Shown here: positions 9,505 to 17,802 of the stretch, in pieces
Numbering within the stretch: position 1 is the first letter of the stretch
How the letters are laid out: the number at the start of each line of letters is the position of its first letter
Position numbers and translations under genes: made by a program
Origin: Rhodopseudomonas palustris
GTDB taxonomy: Bacteria; Pseudomonadota; Alphaproteobacteria; Rhizobiales; Xanthobacteraceae
Assembly: GCF_003031265.1 (NCBI RefSeq)
Contig: NZ_CP019966.1
Span: forward strand, 2,418,001-2,482,000
Length of the DNA: 64,000 bases
Reading direction: 5' to 3'
The notes under the pieces: model-generated
The model's input: only the letters and a program-made list of their open reading frames with translations
Databases searched by the model: none
What the model was told of the DNA's origin: nothing

Positions 9505-10332
9505 CTACTGCGACTGAAACTGCCGGCCGGCCTGATCGACCTTCACCGACACCGTCAGCGTCTCGAGGCCGCCACCATAGCGGGTGCCGCGCACCGGGGC
9601 GGCGCCGAGATAGTCGAGCCCGATCGCGACGCGGGCATGGGCGTCGGTGGTGCAGATGCCGTTGGCCGGATCGAATCCGACCCAGCCGAGACCCGGCACA
9701 TAGGCTTCGGCCCAGGCGTGGCCGGCGGGCTGGTGCACCACGCCGTCAGCGCGCAGGAAATGTCCGGAGACGAACCGGGCCGGCACGCCGCCGGCGCGTG
9801 CGCAGGCGATGAACACATGCGCGTAGTCCTGGCAGACGCCGCGGCGCAGCGTGAAGGCTTCGGACGCCGTGGTGCCGGAATGGGTCGGGTCGTCGTCGAA
9901 GGTGATGTGCTTGTTGATCGCCGTCATCAGCGCATGCAGGAAGCCGATCGTATCGCCGCTGCCGTCGCCGCGCAGCTCGCGCGCCAGCGCCTGCATCGGC
10001 GGTGCCAGATCGGTCAGTTCGGTCGGGCGCAGAAACAGCTGCGGCGGAAACCGCTCGTCGGCGCCCTTCAGCACGCCCCCGGTGTCGGAGGTCTCGATCA
10101 GCCCCTCGGCTGTGATGGTGAGGTCTTCAGTGGCGCCGACCGTCAGCACATGGGTGATGTTGCCGAACGCGTCGTAATGCATGTCCAGCCGGGTGTCGGA
10201 GGAGATGTCGATCTGCCATTCGGCGACGTACTGCCCGTCGTGGCTGCTCGGCGTGATCCGCAGCACCTGGATCACGCCGGTGGCGGGCGGCTCGTAGTGA
10301 TAGTTGGTGGTGTGCGTGATGCGCAGGCGCAT
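9505..10332 (-). CDS. Transglutaminase-like protein of the Anbu operon
   Basis: A 275-residue cytoplasmic protein with an N-terminal beta-rich domain (MRLRITHTTNYHYEPPATG) and a transglutaminase/protease-like core. The catalytic triad is visible: Cys167 in RRGVCQDYAH, His205 in PAGHAWAEAY and Asp221 in VGFDPANG. No signal peptide is seen. It lies between the alpha-E and Anbu genes on the same strand. Family members probably act as peptidases or amide-bond transferases, perhaps opposing the ATP-grasp ligase of the same operon. The substrate is unknown. Confidence 0.9.
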   Translation of the reverse strand: MRLRITHTTNYHYEPPATGVIQVLRITPSSHDGQYVAEWQIDISSDTRLDMHYDAFGNITHVLTVGATEDLTITAEGLIETSDTGGVLKGADERFPPQLFLRPTELTDLAPPMQALARELRGDGSGDTIGFLHALMTAINKHITFDDDPTHSGTTASEAFTLRRGVCQDYAHVFIACARAGGVPARFVSGHFLRADGVVHQPAGHAWAEAYVPGLGWVGFDPANGICTTDAHARVAIGLDYLGAAPVRGTRYGGGLETLTVSVKVDQAGRQFQSQ

Positions 10333-10383
10333 GGCGTCCAGAGTCCGGTTGCGGCGGCGGGCAGGGCGCGCGCCTGTGCTCGA

Positions 10384-11328
10384 TCAGATAAGATACTGCT
10401 TGGCGACGATTTCGCCGAGCCGGCTGTTGTCGGCGATGAATTCCTGGATGAATTCGTGGACGCCGCGCTGGAAAATGTCGTCCATGTTGGAGTGTTCCAG
10501 CCGGTTGCGGATGGCGCGGGCATGACGCTGGGAGGGGCCCTGGCGGCCATAGGCGACGCCGATTTGGTCGAGGTTGCGCACCAGATTGCCGTAGCACGAG
10601 GCGAGTGACCGCGGCAGGCTGTCGTTGAGGATCAGCAGGTCGGCGATCAGCCACGGTTTCAAAGTCTCGCGATACACCCAGTGATACGCCGTCAGTGCCG
10701 ACACCGAGCGCAGGATCGATGACCATTGATAGTAGTCGAGCGGACCGCCGACGTGCTCCTCTTCGGGCAGCAGCAGGTGATATTTGACGTCGAGAATCCG
10801 CGCGGTGTTGTCGGCGCGTTCGAGATGCACGCCGAGCCGCGAGAACCAATAGGCGTCGTTGCGCAGCATGGTGCGATAGGCCGAGCCGTCGAACCGTAGC
10901 GAGGTCTCCTGCACGAAACGCAGGAACTGCGTCAGCTGCTCGCGGGTCTTGGCGCCCTTGCTCCAGTTCTCTTGCAGTTCGATCCAGGCCGAGTTGATGG
11001 TGTCCCACATCGCGCCCGTCAGCGCGGTTCGCACCGAGCGTGCGTTCAGCCGCGCCGCCTCGATGCAATTGCGGATCGATGACGGGTTCGAGGTCGACAT
11101 CGACAGGAAATCGACGACGTTGGGCTCGTTGGCCTCGTCGTACTGCGCATAGAAGCTGGCGCTGACGCCGGCGGTCAGCAGTGCCGAATCCCATTCGTTG
11201 CCCTGGCCCGAATAGGTGTTCGGCAGCGCGGTGACGCGCAGCGTCGCCTCGATGGTCCGCGCCAGATATTCGGCGCGCTCGACGTAACGGGACAGCCAGA
11301 ACAGGTTTTCAGCGGTACGGGACAGCAT
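10384..11328 (-). CDS. Alpha-E domain protein
   Basis: A 314-residue, largely helical protein starting MLSRTAENLFWLSRYVERAEYL, the signature of the alpha-E (DUF403) family. A second matching helical stretch, NDAYWFSRLGVHLERADNTARI, lies near residues 160-182 and suggests an internal duplication. Conserved glutamate and arginine residues occur in both copies. The family is nearly always encoded beside a circularly permuted ATP-grasp gene and a transglutaminase, as here, and is thought to be an accessory to the ligase. Biochemistry is unknown. Confidence 0.9.
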   Translation of the reverse strand: MLSRTAENLFWLSRYVERAEYLARTIEATLRVTALPNTYSGQGNEWDSALLTAGVSASFYAQYDEANEPNVVDFLSMSTSNPSSIRNCIEAARLNARSVRTALTGAMWDTINSAWIELQENWSKGAKTREQLTQFLRFVQETSLRFDGSAYRTMLRNDAYWFSRLGVHLERADNTARILDVKYHLLLPEEEHVGGPLDYYQWSSILRSVSALTAYHWVYRETLKPWLIADLLILNDSLPRSLASCYGNLVRNLDQIGVAYGRQGPSQRHARAIRNRLEHSNMDDIFQRGVHEFIQEFIADNSRLGEIVAKQYLI

Positions 11329-11338
11329 GGCTTATTCC

Positions 11339-11419
11339 GTCATTGCGAGGAGCGGAGCGACGAAGCAATCCAGCTTGCCGATCGGGCGCCATGGATTGCT
11401 TCGCTTCGCTCGCAATGAC
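11339..11419. repeat. GTCATTGCGAGG-type palindromic repeat
   Basis: The unit opens GTCATTGCGAGGAGCGGAGC, continues into GAAGCAATCCAG and closes with GGATTGCTTCGCTTCGCTCG followed by CAATGAC, forming a long inverted repeat. It sits between the ATP-grasp and alpha-E cistrons of the Anbu operon. Related copies lie near 13.9 and 14.5 kb. Confidence 0.85.
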
Positions 11420-11437
11420 GCCTCCGATGTTGTGAAC

Positions 11438-12856
11438 CTACTCATCCAGCACCCAGGTGTCCTTGGTGCCGCCACCTTGGCTGGAGTTCACCACCAGCGA
11501 GCCTTCCTGCAGCGCGACGCGGGTCAGGCCGCCGGGCACCACGGTGATGCGGTCGCGGCCGGTGAGCACGAACGGCCGCAGGTCGACGTGGCGCGGGGCG
11601 AGGCCGGCTTCGGTGCAGGTGGGGCAGGTGGAGAGCGCGAGCGTCGGTTGGGCGATGAAGCCCTCCGGCTCGCGCTTCAGCTTCTCGCGGAACGCTTCGA
11701 TCGTCGCCTTGGTGGCAGTGGGGCCGATCAGCATACCGTAGCCGCCGGAGCCGTGCACTTCCTTGACCACCAGCTCGGACAGATGGTCGAGCACGTAGGC
11801 TAGGTCGCTCGGCTCGCGGCAGCGCCAGGTCGGGACGTTCTTCAGGATCGGTTCTTCGTCCAGATAGAATTTCACGATGTCCGGCATATAGCTGTACACC
11901 GCCTTGTCGTCGGCGATGCCGGTGCCGACCGCGTTGGCCAGCGTGACGTTGCCGGCCCGATAGGCCGACATCAGCCCGGGCACGCCGAGCACCGAATCCG
12001 GGCGGAACGTCAAAGGATCGATGAAGTCGTCGTCGACCCGGCGATAGATCACGTCGACCCGTTTCAGCCCTTCGGTGGTGCGCATGAACACCTCGTCGTT
12101 TTTGACGACGAGGTCGCGGCCTTCGACCAGTTCGATGCCGAGCTTGTCGGCGAGGAACGAGTGCTCGTAATAGGCGGAATTGAAAACGCCGGGCGTCATC
12201 AGCGCCACGGTCGGTTCCGACGACGAATGTGCGGGAGCCACCGAGCGCAGCGCGGTCAGGAGTTCGTCCGGATAGCGCTCGACCGGCGCGATGCGGTGCC
12301 GCGCGAACAAATCCGGAAACAGCCGCATCATGATCTCGCGGTTTTCCAGCATGTAGGAGACGCCCGACGGCGTTCGCGCATTGTCCTCCAGCACGTAGAA
12401 ATGTTCGTCGTCGACCCGGACGATGTCGATGCCGGCGATATGGACGTAGACGTCGTGCGGCACCGCCTGGCCGTTCATCTCCGGGCGGAACACCGGGTTC
12501 TGGAAGATCAGGTCGTCGGGGATGATTCCGGCGCGCAGGATGTCGCGGCCGTGATAGATGTCGCGCAGGAACATGTTGAGCGCGCGGACGCGCTGCTTCA
12601 GCCCGAGCTCCATCCGCGCCCATTCCTGCGCCGACAGAATGCGAGGGATGACGTCGAACGGGATCAGCCGCTCCTGCGCTTCCGCGTCGCCATACACCGC
12701 GAAGGTGATGCCGATGCGGCGAAACAGCAGCTCGGCTTCCTGGCGTCGATGGGTGAGGGCTTCGGGCGGCGTTTCGCCGAGCCAGCGGGACAATTCCTGA
12801 TAGGCCGCGCGAACATCGCCGCCGGGGCCGTTCATTTCATCAAACGCAACTGCCAT
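11438..12856 (-). CDS. Circularly permuted ATP-grasp ligase of the Anbu operon
   Basis: A 472-residue protein of the circularly permuted ATP-grasp type 1 family (DUF404/DUF407). Recognisable stretches are AFDEMNGPGGDVRAAYQEL at the N-terminus, GIDIVRVDDEHFYVLEDNART near 145-165, the ATP-site segment LVVKEVHGSGGYGML near 367, and the C-terminal SSQGGGTKDTWVL. Such enzymes are predicted amide-forming ligases. It is the first gene of the Anbu operon. A GTG seven codons upstream (12877) is an alternative start. Neither start has a convincing Shine-Dalgarno, and ATG 12856 (MAVAFDEMNG) is preferred by length. Confidence 0.9.
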   Translation of the reverse strand: MAVAFDEMNGPGGDVRAAYQELSRWLGETPPEALTHRRQEAELLFRRIGITFAVYGDAEAQERLIPFDVIPRILSAQEWARMELGLKQRVRALNMFLRDIYHGRDILRAGIIPDDLIFQNPVFRPEMNGQAVPHDVYVHIAGIDIVRVDDEHFYVLEDNARTPSGVSYMLENREIMMRLFPDLFARHRIAPVERYPDELLTALRSVAPAHSSSEPTVALMTPGVFNSAYYEHSFLADKLGIELVEGRDLVVKNDEVFMRTTEGLKRVDVIYRRVDDDFIDPLTFRPDSVLGVPGLMSAYRAGNVTLANAVGTGIADDKAVYSYMPDIVKFYLDEEPILKNVPTWRCREPSDLAYVLDHLSELVVKEVHGSGGYGMLIGPTATKATIEAFREKLKREPEGFIAQPTLALSTCPTCTEAGLAPRHVDLRPFVLTGRDRITVVPGGLTRVALQEGSLVVNSSQGGGTKDTWVLDE

Positions 12857-13078
12857 GAAACCAGTCTGATTCCCCACAATGCTGCGTAGAGTGCAGCATG
12901 GAACACAGCAGTAGCAAGGGCCGGGCCAGCACGATATGGAAGGAGTGGACGGTTTTTGACCGCGGGTTCACAATGTTGCCCGCAATTCAGGCGGCGTGTT
13001 GCTCAATTCATCGGCAGGCGTCTTCGGAACGGGCAGAGCTTGTCGCCGGCAGGTAGCAGCGGGGAAACGGAAGCATTC

Positions 13079-13816
13079 ATGAGCGAGATCGTTACGGCGG
13101 GTATCCTGGTGATCGGCGACGAGATTCTGTCGGGCCGGACCAAGGACAAGAACATCGGCTTCATCGCCGAGTACCTGACCAATATCGCGATCGATTTGCG
13201 CGAGGTGCGCGTGGTGGCCGACGACGAGGCCGCGATCATCGAGGCGCTGGACGCGTTACGCAGCCGCTACACCTACGTGTTCACCACCGGCGGCATCGGA
13301 CCGACCCATGACGACATCACGGCCGACTGCGTCGCCAAGGCGTTCGGCGTCGAGATCGGCTATCACCCCGAGGTGGTGGCCCGGTTCCGCGAACGGTTCT
13401 CCGAAGCCGAGCTCAACGAAGCGCGGCTGCGGATGGCGCGGATCCCGGATGGCGCCGAGCTGATCCAGAGCGCGACCATCATCGCGCCCGGTTTCAAGAT
13501 CGGCAACGTCATCGTCATGGCCGGCGTGCCGTCGATCATGCAGGCGATGATGGACATCGTGGCGCCGCGGCTGAAGTCCGGCGTCCGGATGCTGTCGGAG
13601 ACGGTGAAGGCCAACGCGCGCGAGGGCGACATCGGCGGCCCACTGCGCGAGATCGCCGCCGCACATCCGGATACGATGATCGGCAGCTATCCGTTCCTCG
13701 ACGAGGAGCGCAAGCCGAACACCAATCTGGTGGTGCGCTCGCGCGATCCGGAAAAGCTGCAGCAGGCGATGGCCGCCGTAAAGCAGATGCTGGCGGACCT
13801 GCAGGCCGCAAAGTGA
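13079..13816 (+). CDS. Molybdopterin-binding domain protein (CinA/MoaB-like)
   Basis: A 245-residue protein with the MoCF-biosynthesis/CinA N-terminal fold: GILVIGDEILSGRTKDKN near the start, the ligand motif TTGGIGPTHDDITADCVAKAFG near 69-90, and VIVMAGVPSIMQAMM near 142-156. It lacks the C-terminal amidohydrolase domain of full CinA, so it is a stand-alone competence/damage-like domain. The frame is open upstream. The ATG at 13079 was chosen by homology to the family start and a GGGGA about 13 bases ahead. It is divergent from the Anbu operon. The cellular role is uncertain. Confidence 0.85.
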   Translation: MSEIVTAGILVIGDEILSGRTKDKNIGFIAEYLTNIAIDLREVRVVADDEAAIIEALDALRSRYTYVFTTGGIGPTHDDITADCVAKAFGVEIGYHPEVVARFRERFSEAELNEARLRMARIPDGAELIQSATIIAPGFKIGNVIVMAGVPSIMQAMMDIVAPRLKSGVRMLSETVKANAREGDIGGPLREIAAAHPDTMIGSYPFLDEERKPNTNLVVRSRDPEKLQQAMAAVKQMLADLQAAK

Positions 13817-13837
13817 ACCAGGACAAGTAGGTCCCAT

Positions 13838-13957
13838 CATCGCGAGGAGCGGACGACGAAGCCATCCAGAACCGCGTGCACCGTGGCTCCGGATTGTTTC
13901 GCTGAGCTGGTGCTCAGGACGGCGCAATGCGCCGATCCGGCTGGCTTGCGATGACGA
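13838..13957. repeat. Diverged GTCATTGCGAGG-type repeat
   Basis: A degenerate copy reading CATCGCGAGGAGCGGACGAC, then GAAGCCATCCAG, and ending CTGGCTTGCGATGACGA. The middle is longer and more diverged than in the copies near 11.3 and 14.5 kb. It fills the gap before the phosphoribosyltransferase gene. Confidence 0.6.
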
Positions 13958-13975
13958 AATAGTCGGAGTGAATGG

Positions 13976-14497
13976 ATGTCTCAAAGCGAACCGAGTGAAC
14001 AGAAACGGGCAGGGCGTCCGTTTCCGGTGTCATGGGATCAGTTTCATCGTGATTGCCGGGCGCTGAGCTGGCGGCTCAACGAACTCGGGCCGTTCCATGC
14101 GGTGATCGCCATCACCCGCGGCGGTCTGGTGCCCGCCGCGATCGTCGCGCGGGAGCTCGGCCTGCGGGTGATCGACACGGTGTGCATCGCCAGCTACGAG
14201 CACGACAAGCAGGGCGAGCTTCAGGTGCTCAAGGGCGTCTCCGATCAGACCGCCACGCTGGGCGGCGGCACCGGCAGGGGCCTGCTGATCATCGACGACC
14301 TGGTCGACACCGGCAAGACCGGCCGGATGGTGCGGTCGATGCTGCCCGACGCGCATTTCGCCGCGGTCTATGCCAAGCCGAAAGGCCGTCCCTTGGTCGA
14401 CACCTTCATCACCGAAGTGTCGCAGGACACCTGGATCTTCTTCCCCTGGGACACCGGGCTCAGCTTCCAGCCGCCGCTCAAGGACGGGGCGGGCTGA
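13976..14497 (+). CDS. gpt: Xanthine (guanine) phosphoribosyltransferase
   Basis: A 173-residue type I phosphoribosyltransferase that salvages xanthine or guanine with PRPP. The purine-PRTase hallmarks are [17 protein letters not shown] near residues 46-62, the PRPP motif [17 protein letters not shown] near 103-119, and the C-terminal TWIFFPWD, typical of XPRT. It starts at the first ATG after the repeat and stands alone between two repeat elements. The gene agrees with the guanine-nucleotide genes further along (guaB, guaA), but no shared operon is visible. Confidence 0.92.
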   Translation: MSQSEPSEQKRAGRPFPVSWDQFHRDCRALSWRLNELGPFHAVIAITRGGLVPAAIVARELGLRVIDTVCIASYEHDKQGELQVLKGVSDQTATLGGGTGRGLLIIDDLVDTGKTGRMVRSMLPDAHFAAVYAKPKGRPLVDTFITEVSQDTWIFFPWDTGLSFQPPLKDGAG

Positions 14498-14509
14498 AGC
14501 AAACACACC

Positions 14510-14590
14510 GTCATTGCGAGCGAAGCGAAGCAATCCAGTTCCGAGCACGAACCGTCTGGATTGTTTCGTCGTTTCGCTCCTCGTAATGAC
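14510..14590. repeat. GTCATTGCGAGC-type palindromic repeat
   Basis: It opens GTCATTGCGAGCGAAGCGAA, continues GCAATCCAG and ends CTGGATTGTTTCGTCGTTTC with CTCGTAATGAC, an inverted repeat of the same family as the copy near 11.3 kb. It lies between gpt and the next gene. Confidence 0.85.
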
Positions 14591-14603
14591 GCGCGGAGGG
14601 GCC

Positions 14604-15278
14604 ATGCCGCTGCAGAACCGCGTGACGCCGTTCGGCGAGATCGTCGCGGTAGCCAGCCGCGGGATGTTCACCGGCAATCGCGGCATCATCCATGATCCGG
14701 CGACCAAGACGCTGCTGAGCAGGCGCTGGTCGAGTCACGCTTGGATCACCTGCACCTGCGAGTTCCGCGGCCGCCGCCGCGACGTGATGGCGACGCGGAG
14801 CTGGACCGAGTTGTTCTTTATCGACGAGGCGACCGCGCTCGCGGCCGGGCATCGGCCTTGCTACTACTGCCGCCGCACCGACGCGCATGCCTTCGCCGCC
14901 GCCTGGGCGCGCGGCAACGGGCTCGAGCAAGTCAGCGCCAAACAAATCGACGCCACATTGCATCGTGAACGGCTCGACGGCCGCGCCAAGCGACTGCATC
15001 CGCTGCGGTGCCCGCTCGGTGAGTTGCCCAATGGTGCGATGGTGGCAGACCTGAAGCACGACGATGCCGGCGTCCGCGATGGTGCCTGCACCGGCACTGC
15101 TTATCTGTTCACACTGGGTGGGCTGCTGCGGTGGTCATTTGAGGGTTATCAGCCGGTCGAAGCGGCGATGCTCGAAGGCTTGCAGGATCGTCTCGTCCTC
15201 CTCACGCCACCATCGACGCTCAGGGCTCTCGAAGCCGGCTATCAACCCGCACTGCATCCAAGTGCACGCACAAACTAA
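14604..15278 (+). CDS. Conserved protein of unknown function with HRPCYYCRR motif
   Basis: A 224-residue soluble protein. The most characteristic part is the stretch FFIDEATALAAGHRPCYYC near residues 71-89, whose Cys-x-x-Cys with flanking His and Arg could bind zinc. An earlier TCTCEFRGRRR (about 49-59) adds further cysteines, and HPLRCPLGELPNGAMV lies near 132-147. No known catalytic domain was recognised. The ATG at 14604 was chosen because GGAGGGG lies directly upstream; an ATG six codons earlier is weaker. It sits alone between two intergenic repeats. The reading frame looks genuine from its codon use and length, but its role is unknown. Confidence 0.7.
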   Translation: MPLQNRVTPFGEIVAVASRGMFTGNRGIIHDPATKTLLSRRWSSHAWITCTCEFRGRRRDVMATRSWTELFFIDEATALAAGHRPCYYCRRTDAHAFAAAWARGNGLEQVSAKQIDATLHRERLDGRAKRLHPLRCPLGELPNGAMVADLKHDDAGVRDGACTGTAYLFTLGGLLRWSFEGYQPVEAAMLEGLQDRLVLLTPPSTLRALEAGYQPALHPSARTN

Positions 15279-15282
15279 CCAC

Positions 15283-15425
15283 GTCATTCCGGGGCGCTCG
15301 CGCAGCGAGCGAGCCCGGAATCATACCCCCTGTGCATGTGATTGAGCACTGCGGCGCGGGCTTCGAGCTACATTTTCACTGGGGGTATGGATTCCGGGTT
15401 CGCGCTACGCGCGCCCCGGAATGAC
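15283..15425. repeat. GTCATTCCGGGG-type long inverted repeat
   Basis: The left arm GTCATTCCGGGGCGCTCGCG continues to GAGCCCGGAATCATACCCCC. The right arm, GGGGGTATGGATTCCGGGTT through GCGCCCCGGAATGAC, is its reverse complement. It lies between convergent genes and may act as a bidirectional transcript end. Copies near 17.6, 20.9 and 37.8 kb belong to the same family. Confidence 0.85.
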
Positions 15426-15469
15426 GAAAGAGCGGGCAATAATGCGTTGCGCTCGGCGAGTTAAGCTCA

Positions 15470-16492
15470 CTACGCAAACCGCTGCCGTGCCAGTTCCGCT
15501 CCCGCGCCGAGCGCAAATAGCTTCGCCTCGGCGATCTCCCGCCGCATCGGGGCCATGCCGCAGTTGGTGGTGGCGATGATGTTGCTCTTCGGCACGTGCT
15601 GCATCACCGCTTCGATCGTGGCGCAGACGTCTTCCGCCGTCTCGACCTCGTCGCTGGCGACATCGATGACGCCGGCCTGGACGATCTTGCCCTTCAGCAG
15701 CGACAACAGTTCCAGCGGCACTTTCGAATTGCGGCATTCGACCGCGACCTGCTGGATCGCGCTGGCGTCGATCGCCGGGAAGATGTCCTCGTATTGCCGC
15801 CACTCGGCGCCGAGCGTTTCCTTCCAATCGGTGTTGGCCTTGATGCCGTAGCCGTAGCAGATGTGGACGGCGGTGGCGCAGGTCAGGTCCTGCGCGGCGC
15901 GCTCCAGCGCCTTGACACCCCAGTCCGCAGCCTCGCTCATGTAGACATTGAACGCCGGCTCGTCGAACTGGATCATGTCGATGCCGTCGGCCTGCAGCGC
16001 CTTGGCTTCCTTGTTGAGCAGCTCGGCGAAGGCGAATGCCATCTTGACGCGGTCGCCGTAGTAGCGATCGGCGATGGTGTCGATGATCGTCATCGGGCCG
16101 GGCAGGGTGAATTTGATCTTGTGCGTGCTATGCGCACGTGCGATCTGGCCTTCGAAGCCGTGAACGCGGCCCTTCAGCCGCAGCGGCGCCACCACCTGCG
16201 GCACCATCGCTTTGTAGCGATCGTTGCGGATGCCCATCTCGACCTTGTGGGCGAAGTCGATGCCCTCGACAGCTTCGAGGAAGCCGTGGACGAAATGCTG
16301 CCGCGCCTGTTCGCCCTCGGTGACGATGTCGATCCCCGAGTCTTCCTGCAGCTTCAGCGCCAGGATGGTGGCGTCGCGCTTGGCGCGGAGCAGCTCAGCG
16401 CCCGTCGACTTCCACGGCGCCCACAGCTTGTTGGGCTCGGCCAGCCATTCCGGTTTCGGCAACGAGCCGGCGATCGTGGTCGGAAACAGCAT
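15470..16492 (-). CDS. Core-MetE methionine synthase (MetE C-terminal domain type)
   Basis: A 340-residue protein matching only the catalytic C-terminal barrel of cobalamin-independent methionine synthase. Motifs are TIAGSLPKPEWL at the start, EGEQARQHFVHGFLE near 59-73, TLPGPMTIIDT near 129-139, IQFDEPAFNVYM near 174-185, the zinc-site segment AVHICYGYG near 209, and TTNCGMAP near 313, which supplies the second cysteine. Length and several motifs resemble the MesD class of folate-independent core methionine synthases. The MesX partner that MesD enzymes use in other bacteria is not in the window. The methyl donor is therefore unknown. Confidence 0.85.
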   Translation of the reverse strand: MLFPTTIAGSLPKPEWLAEPNKLWAPWKSTGAELLRAKRDATILALKLQEDSGIDIVTEGEQARQHFVHGFLEAVEGIDFAHKVEMGIRNDRYKAMVPQVVAPLRLKGRVHGFEGQIARAHSTHKIKFTLPGPMTIIDTIADRYYGDRVKMAFAFAELLNKEAKALQADGIDMIQFDEPAFNVYMSEAADWGVKALERAAQDLTCATAVHICYGYGIKANTDWKETLGAEWRQYEDIFPAIDASAIQQVAVECRNSKVPLELLSLLKGKIVQAGVIDVASDEVETAEDVCATIEAVMQHVPKSNIIATTNCGMAPMRREIAEAKLFALGAGAELARQRFA

Positions 16493-16642
16493 CGTGTTCT
16501 CTCCCTGCAGCCTGACATGGGCCTGATTGACGCCCTCTGTGCCACGTCCGCGGCGGGGCGTACAGAAGTGCGAGACCGAGGTGACAAGCCGGCCGAAGCC
16601 GGGCTAGGATTGACGCAAACCCGTCAAGAGGACCCTGCCGCC

Positions 16643-17362
16643 ATGATCGATCTGTATTACGCGCCGACGCCGAACGGCTGGAAGATCTCGATCATGCTGG
16701 AAGAGTGCGGCCTGCCTTACAAGGTGGTGCCGATGCAGCTCGGCCGCGGCGATCAGCACCAGCCGGAATTCCTCAAACTCAGCCCCAACGGACGCATGCC
16801 GGCGATCGTCGATCACGCGCCGACTGGCGGCGGCGCGCCGCTGTCGGTGTTCGAGAGCGGGGCGATCCTGATCTATCTGGCGGAGAAATCCGGGCAACTG
16901 ATGCCGACCGGGACGCGGGCGCGGTTTGAGGTGATGCAGTGGCTGATGTGGCAGATGGCCGGGCTCGGGCCGATGCTCGGGCAGAACGGCCACTTCCTGC
17001 TGTATGCGCCGGAGAAGATCCCGTACGCGATCGACCGCTACAGCCGCGAAGCGAAGCGGTTGTACGGCGTGCTCGATCAGCGGCTGGCCGGCCGCGACTA
17101 TATCGCCGGCGACTACTCGATTGCCGACATCGCCTGCTTTCCCTGGATTATGACCCACAAGGCGCAGGGCTTGACGCTCGACGACTATCCCAACATCAAG
17201 CGCTGGTACACGACGTTGCGCGCTCGGCCCAAGCTGCAGGCCGGTCTCGCCCTCGGCAAGGAGGACAAGAAGCCGATGGACGAGCAGGCCCGCAAGCTGC
17301 TGTTCGGCGTCGACAAGCCCGCGCATGCGGACGTGCAGGCGCAGAGCGCGCAGCAGCAGTGA
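16643..17362 (+). CDS. Glutathione S-transferase, nu-class (YfcG/YghU-like)
   Basis: A 239-residue GST. The N-terminal thioredoxin-fold domain carries YYAPTPNGWKISIMLEE, whose TPNG motif supplies the active-site Thr and Asn of nu-class enzymes, and LKLSPNGRMPAIVDH plus SVFESGAILIYLAEK, which bind glutathione. The helical C-terminal domain has GDYSIADIACFPWI (about 152-165). Nu-class members act as disulfide-bond reductases with two glutathione molecules. AGAGGA lies about ten bases before the ATG. The C-terminal tail (HADVQAQSAQQQ) is low-complexity. Confidence 0.9.
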   Translation: MIDLYYAPTPNGWKISIMLEECGLPYKVVPMQLGRGDQHQPEFLKLSPNGRMPAIVDHAPTGGGAPLSVFESGAILIYLAEKSGQLMPTGTRARFEVMQWLMWQMAGLGPMLGQNGHFLLYAPEKIPYAIDRYSREAKRLYGVLDQRLAGRDYIAGDYSIADIACFPWIMTHKAQGLTLDDYPNIKRWYTTLRARPKLQAGLALGKEDKKPMDEQARKLLFGVDKPAHADVQAQSAQQQ

Positions 17363-17436
17363 TGATGCGGCACAACGCAAGGCGCGAAACAGGGATGGGC
17401 GCACGATCAGCTTCTGGCGCATTCCCGATCATCGAC

Positions 17437-17539
17437 GTCATCGCCCGGCTCGTCCGGGCGACCCAGTATTCCAGAGCGTCCGTTGTCGAACGTTGGCGCT
17501 CTGCAATACTGGGTCCCCCGCCTTCGCGGGGGACGACGG
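17437..17539. repeat. Inverted repeat of the ACCCAGTATTCCAGAGCG type
   Basis: GTCATCGCCCGGCTCGTCCG is followed by CGACCCAGTATTCCAGAGCG and, in reverse, by CGCTCTGCAATACTGGGTCC with CCCGCCTTCGCGGGGGACGAC. The element recurs near 28.2-28.4 kb. Together with the next repeat it fills the 440-bp gap 17363-17802, in which no gene was seen. Confidence 0.8.
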
Positions 17540-17576
17540 TGGTAGCGTAGCGATGTCGTGCACGAACTCAGCGTTC

Positions 17577-17729
17577 GTCATTCCGGGCGCGCGGCGAAGC
17601 CGCGCGAGCCCGGAATCCATACGCCGCAGCGTCGGCGGTGGAGCAGGGCGGCCGTTGCGCTTTGCTCGAACGAGGGATTAGGGGTTATGGATTCCGGGTT
17701 CGCGAGCTGCGCTCGCGCCCCGGAATGAC
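17577..17729. repeat. GTCATTCCGGGC-type long inverted repeat
   Basis: It runs from GTCATTCCGGGCGCGCGGCG through GCCCGGAATCCATA to TATGGATTCCGGGTTCGCG and GCGCCCCGGAATGAC. Same family as the repeat at 15.3 kb. It lies just upstream of the isomerase gene at 17803. Confidence 0.85.
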
Positions 17730-17802
17730 GAACGAGAGTTTGATCGCAGACATGTGGGCCAGCTAAGTAACAATCAACAACAACCAAGAAAAGGAAACGC
17801 CG

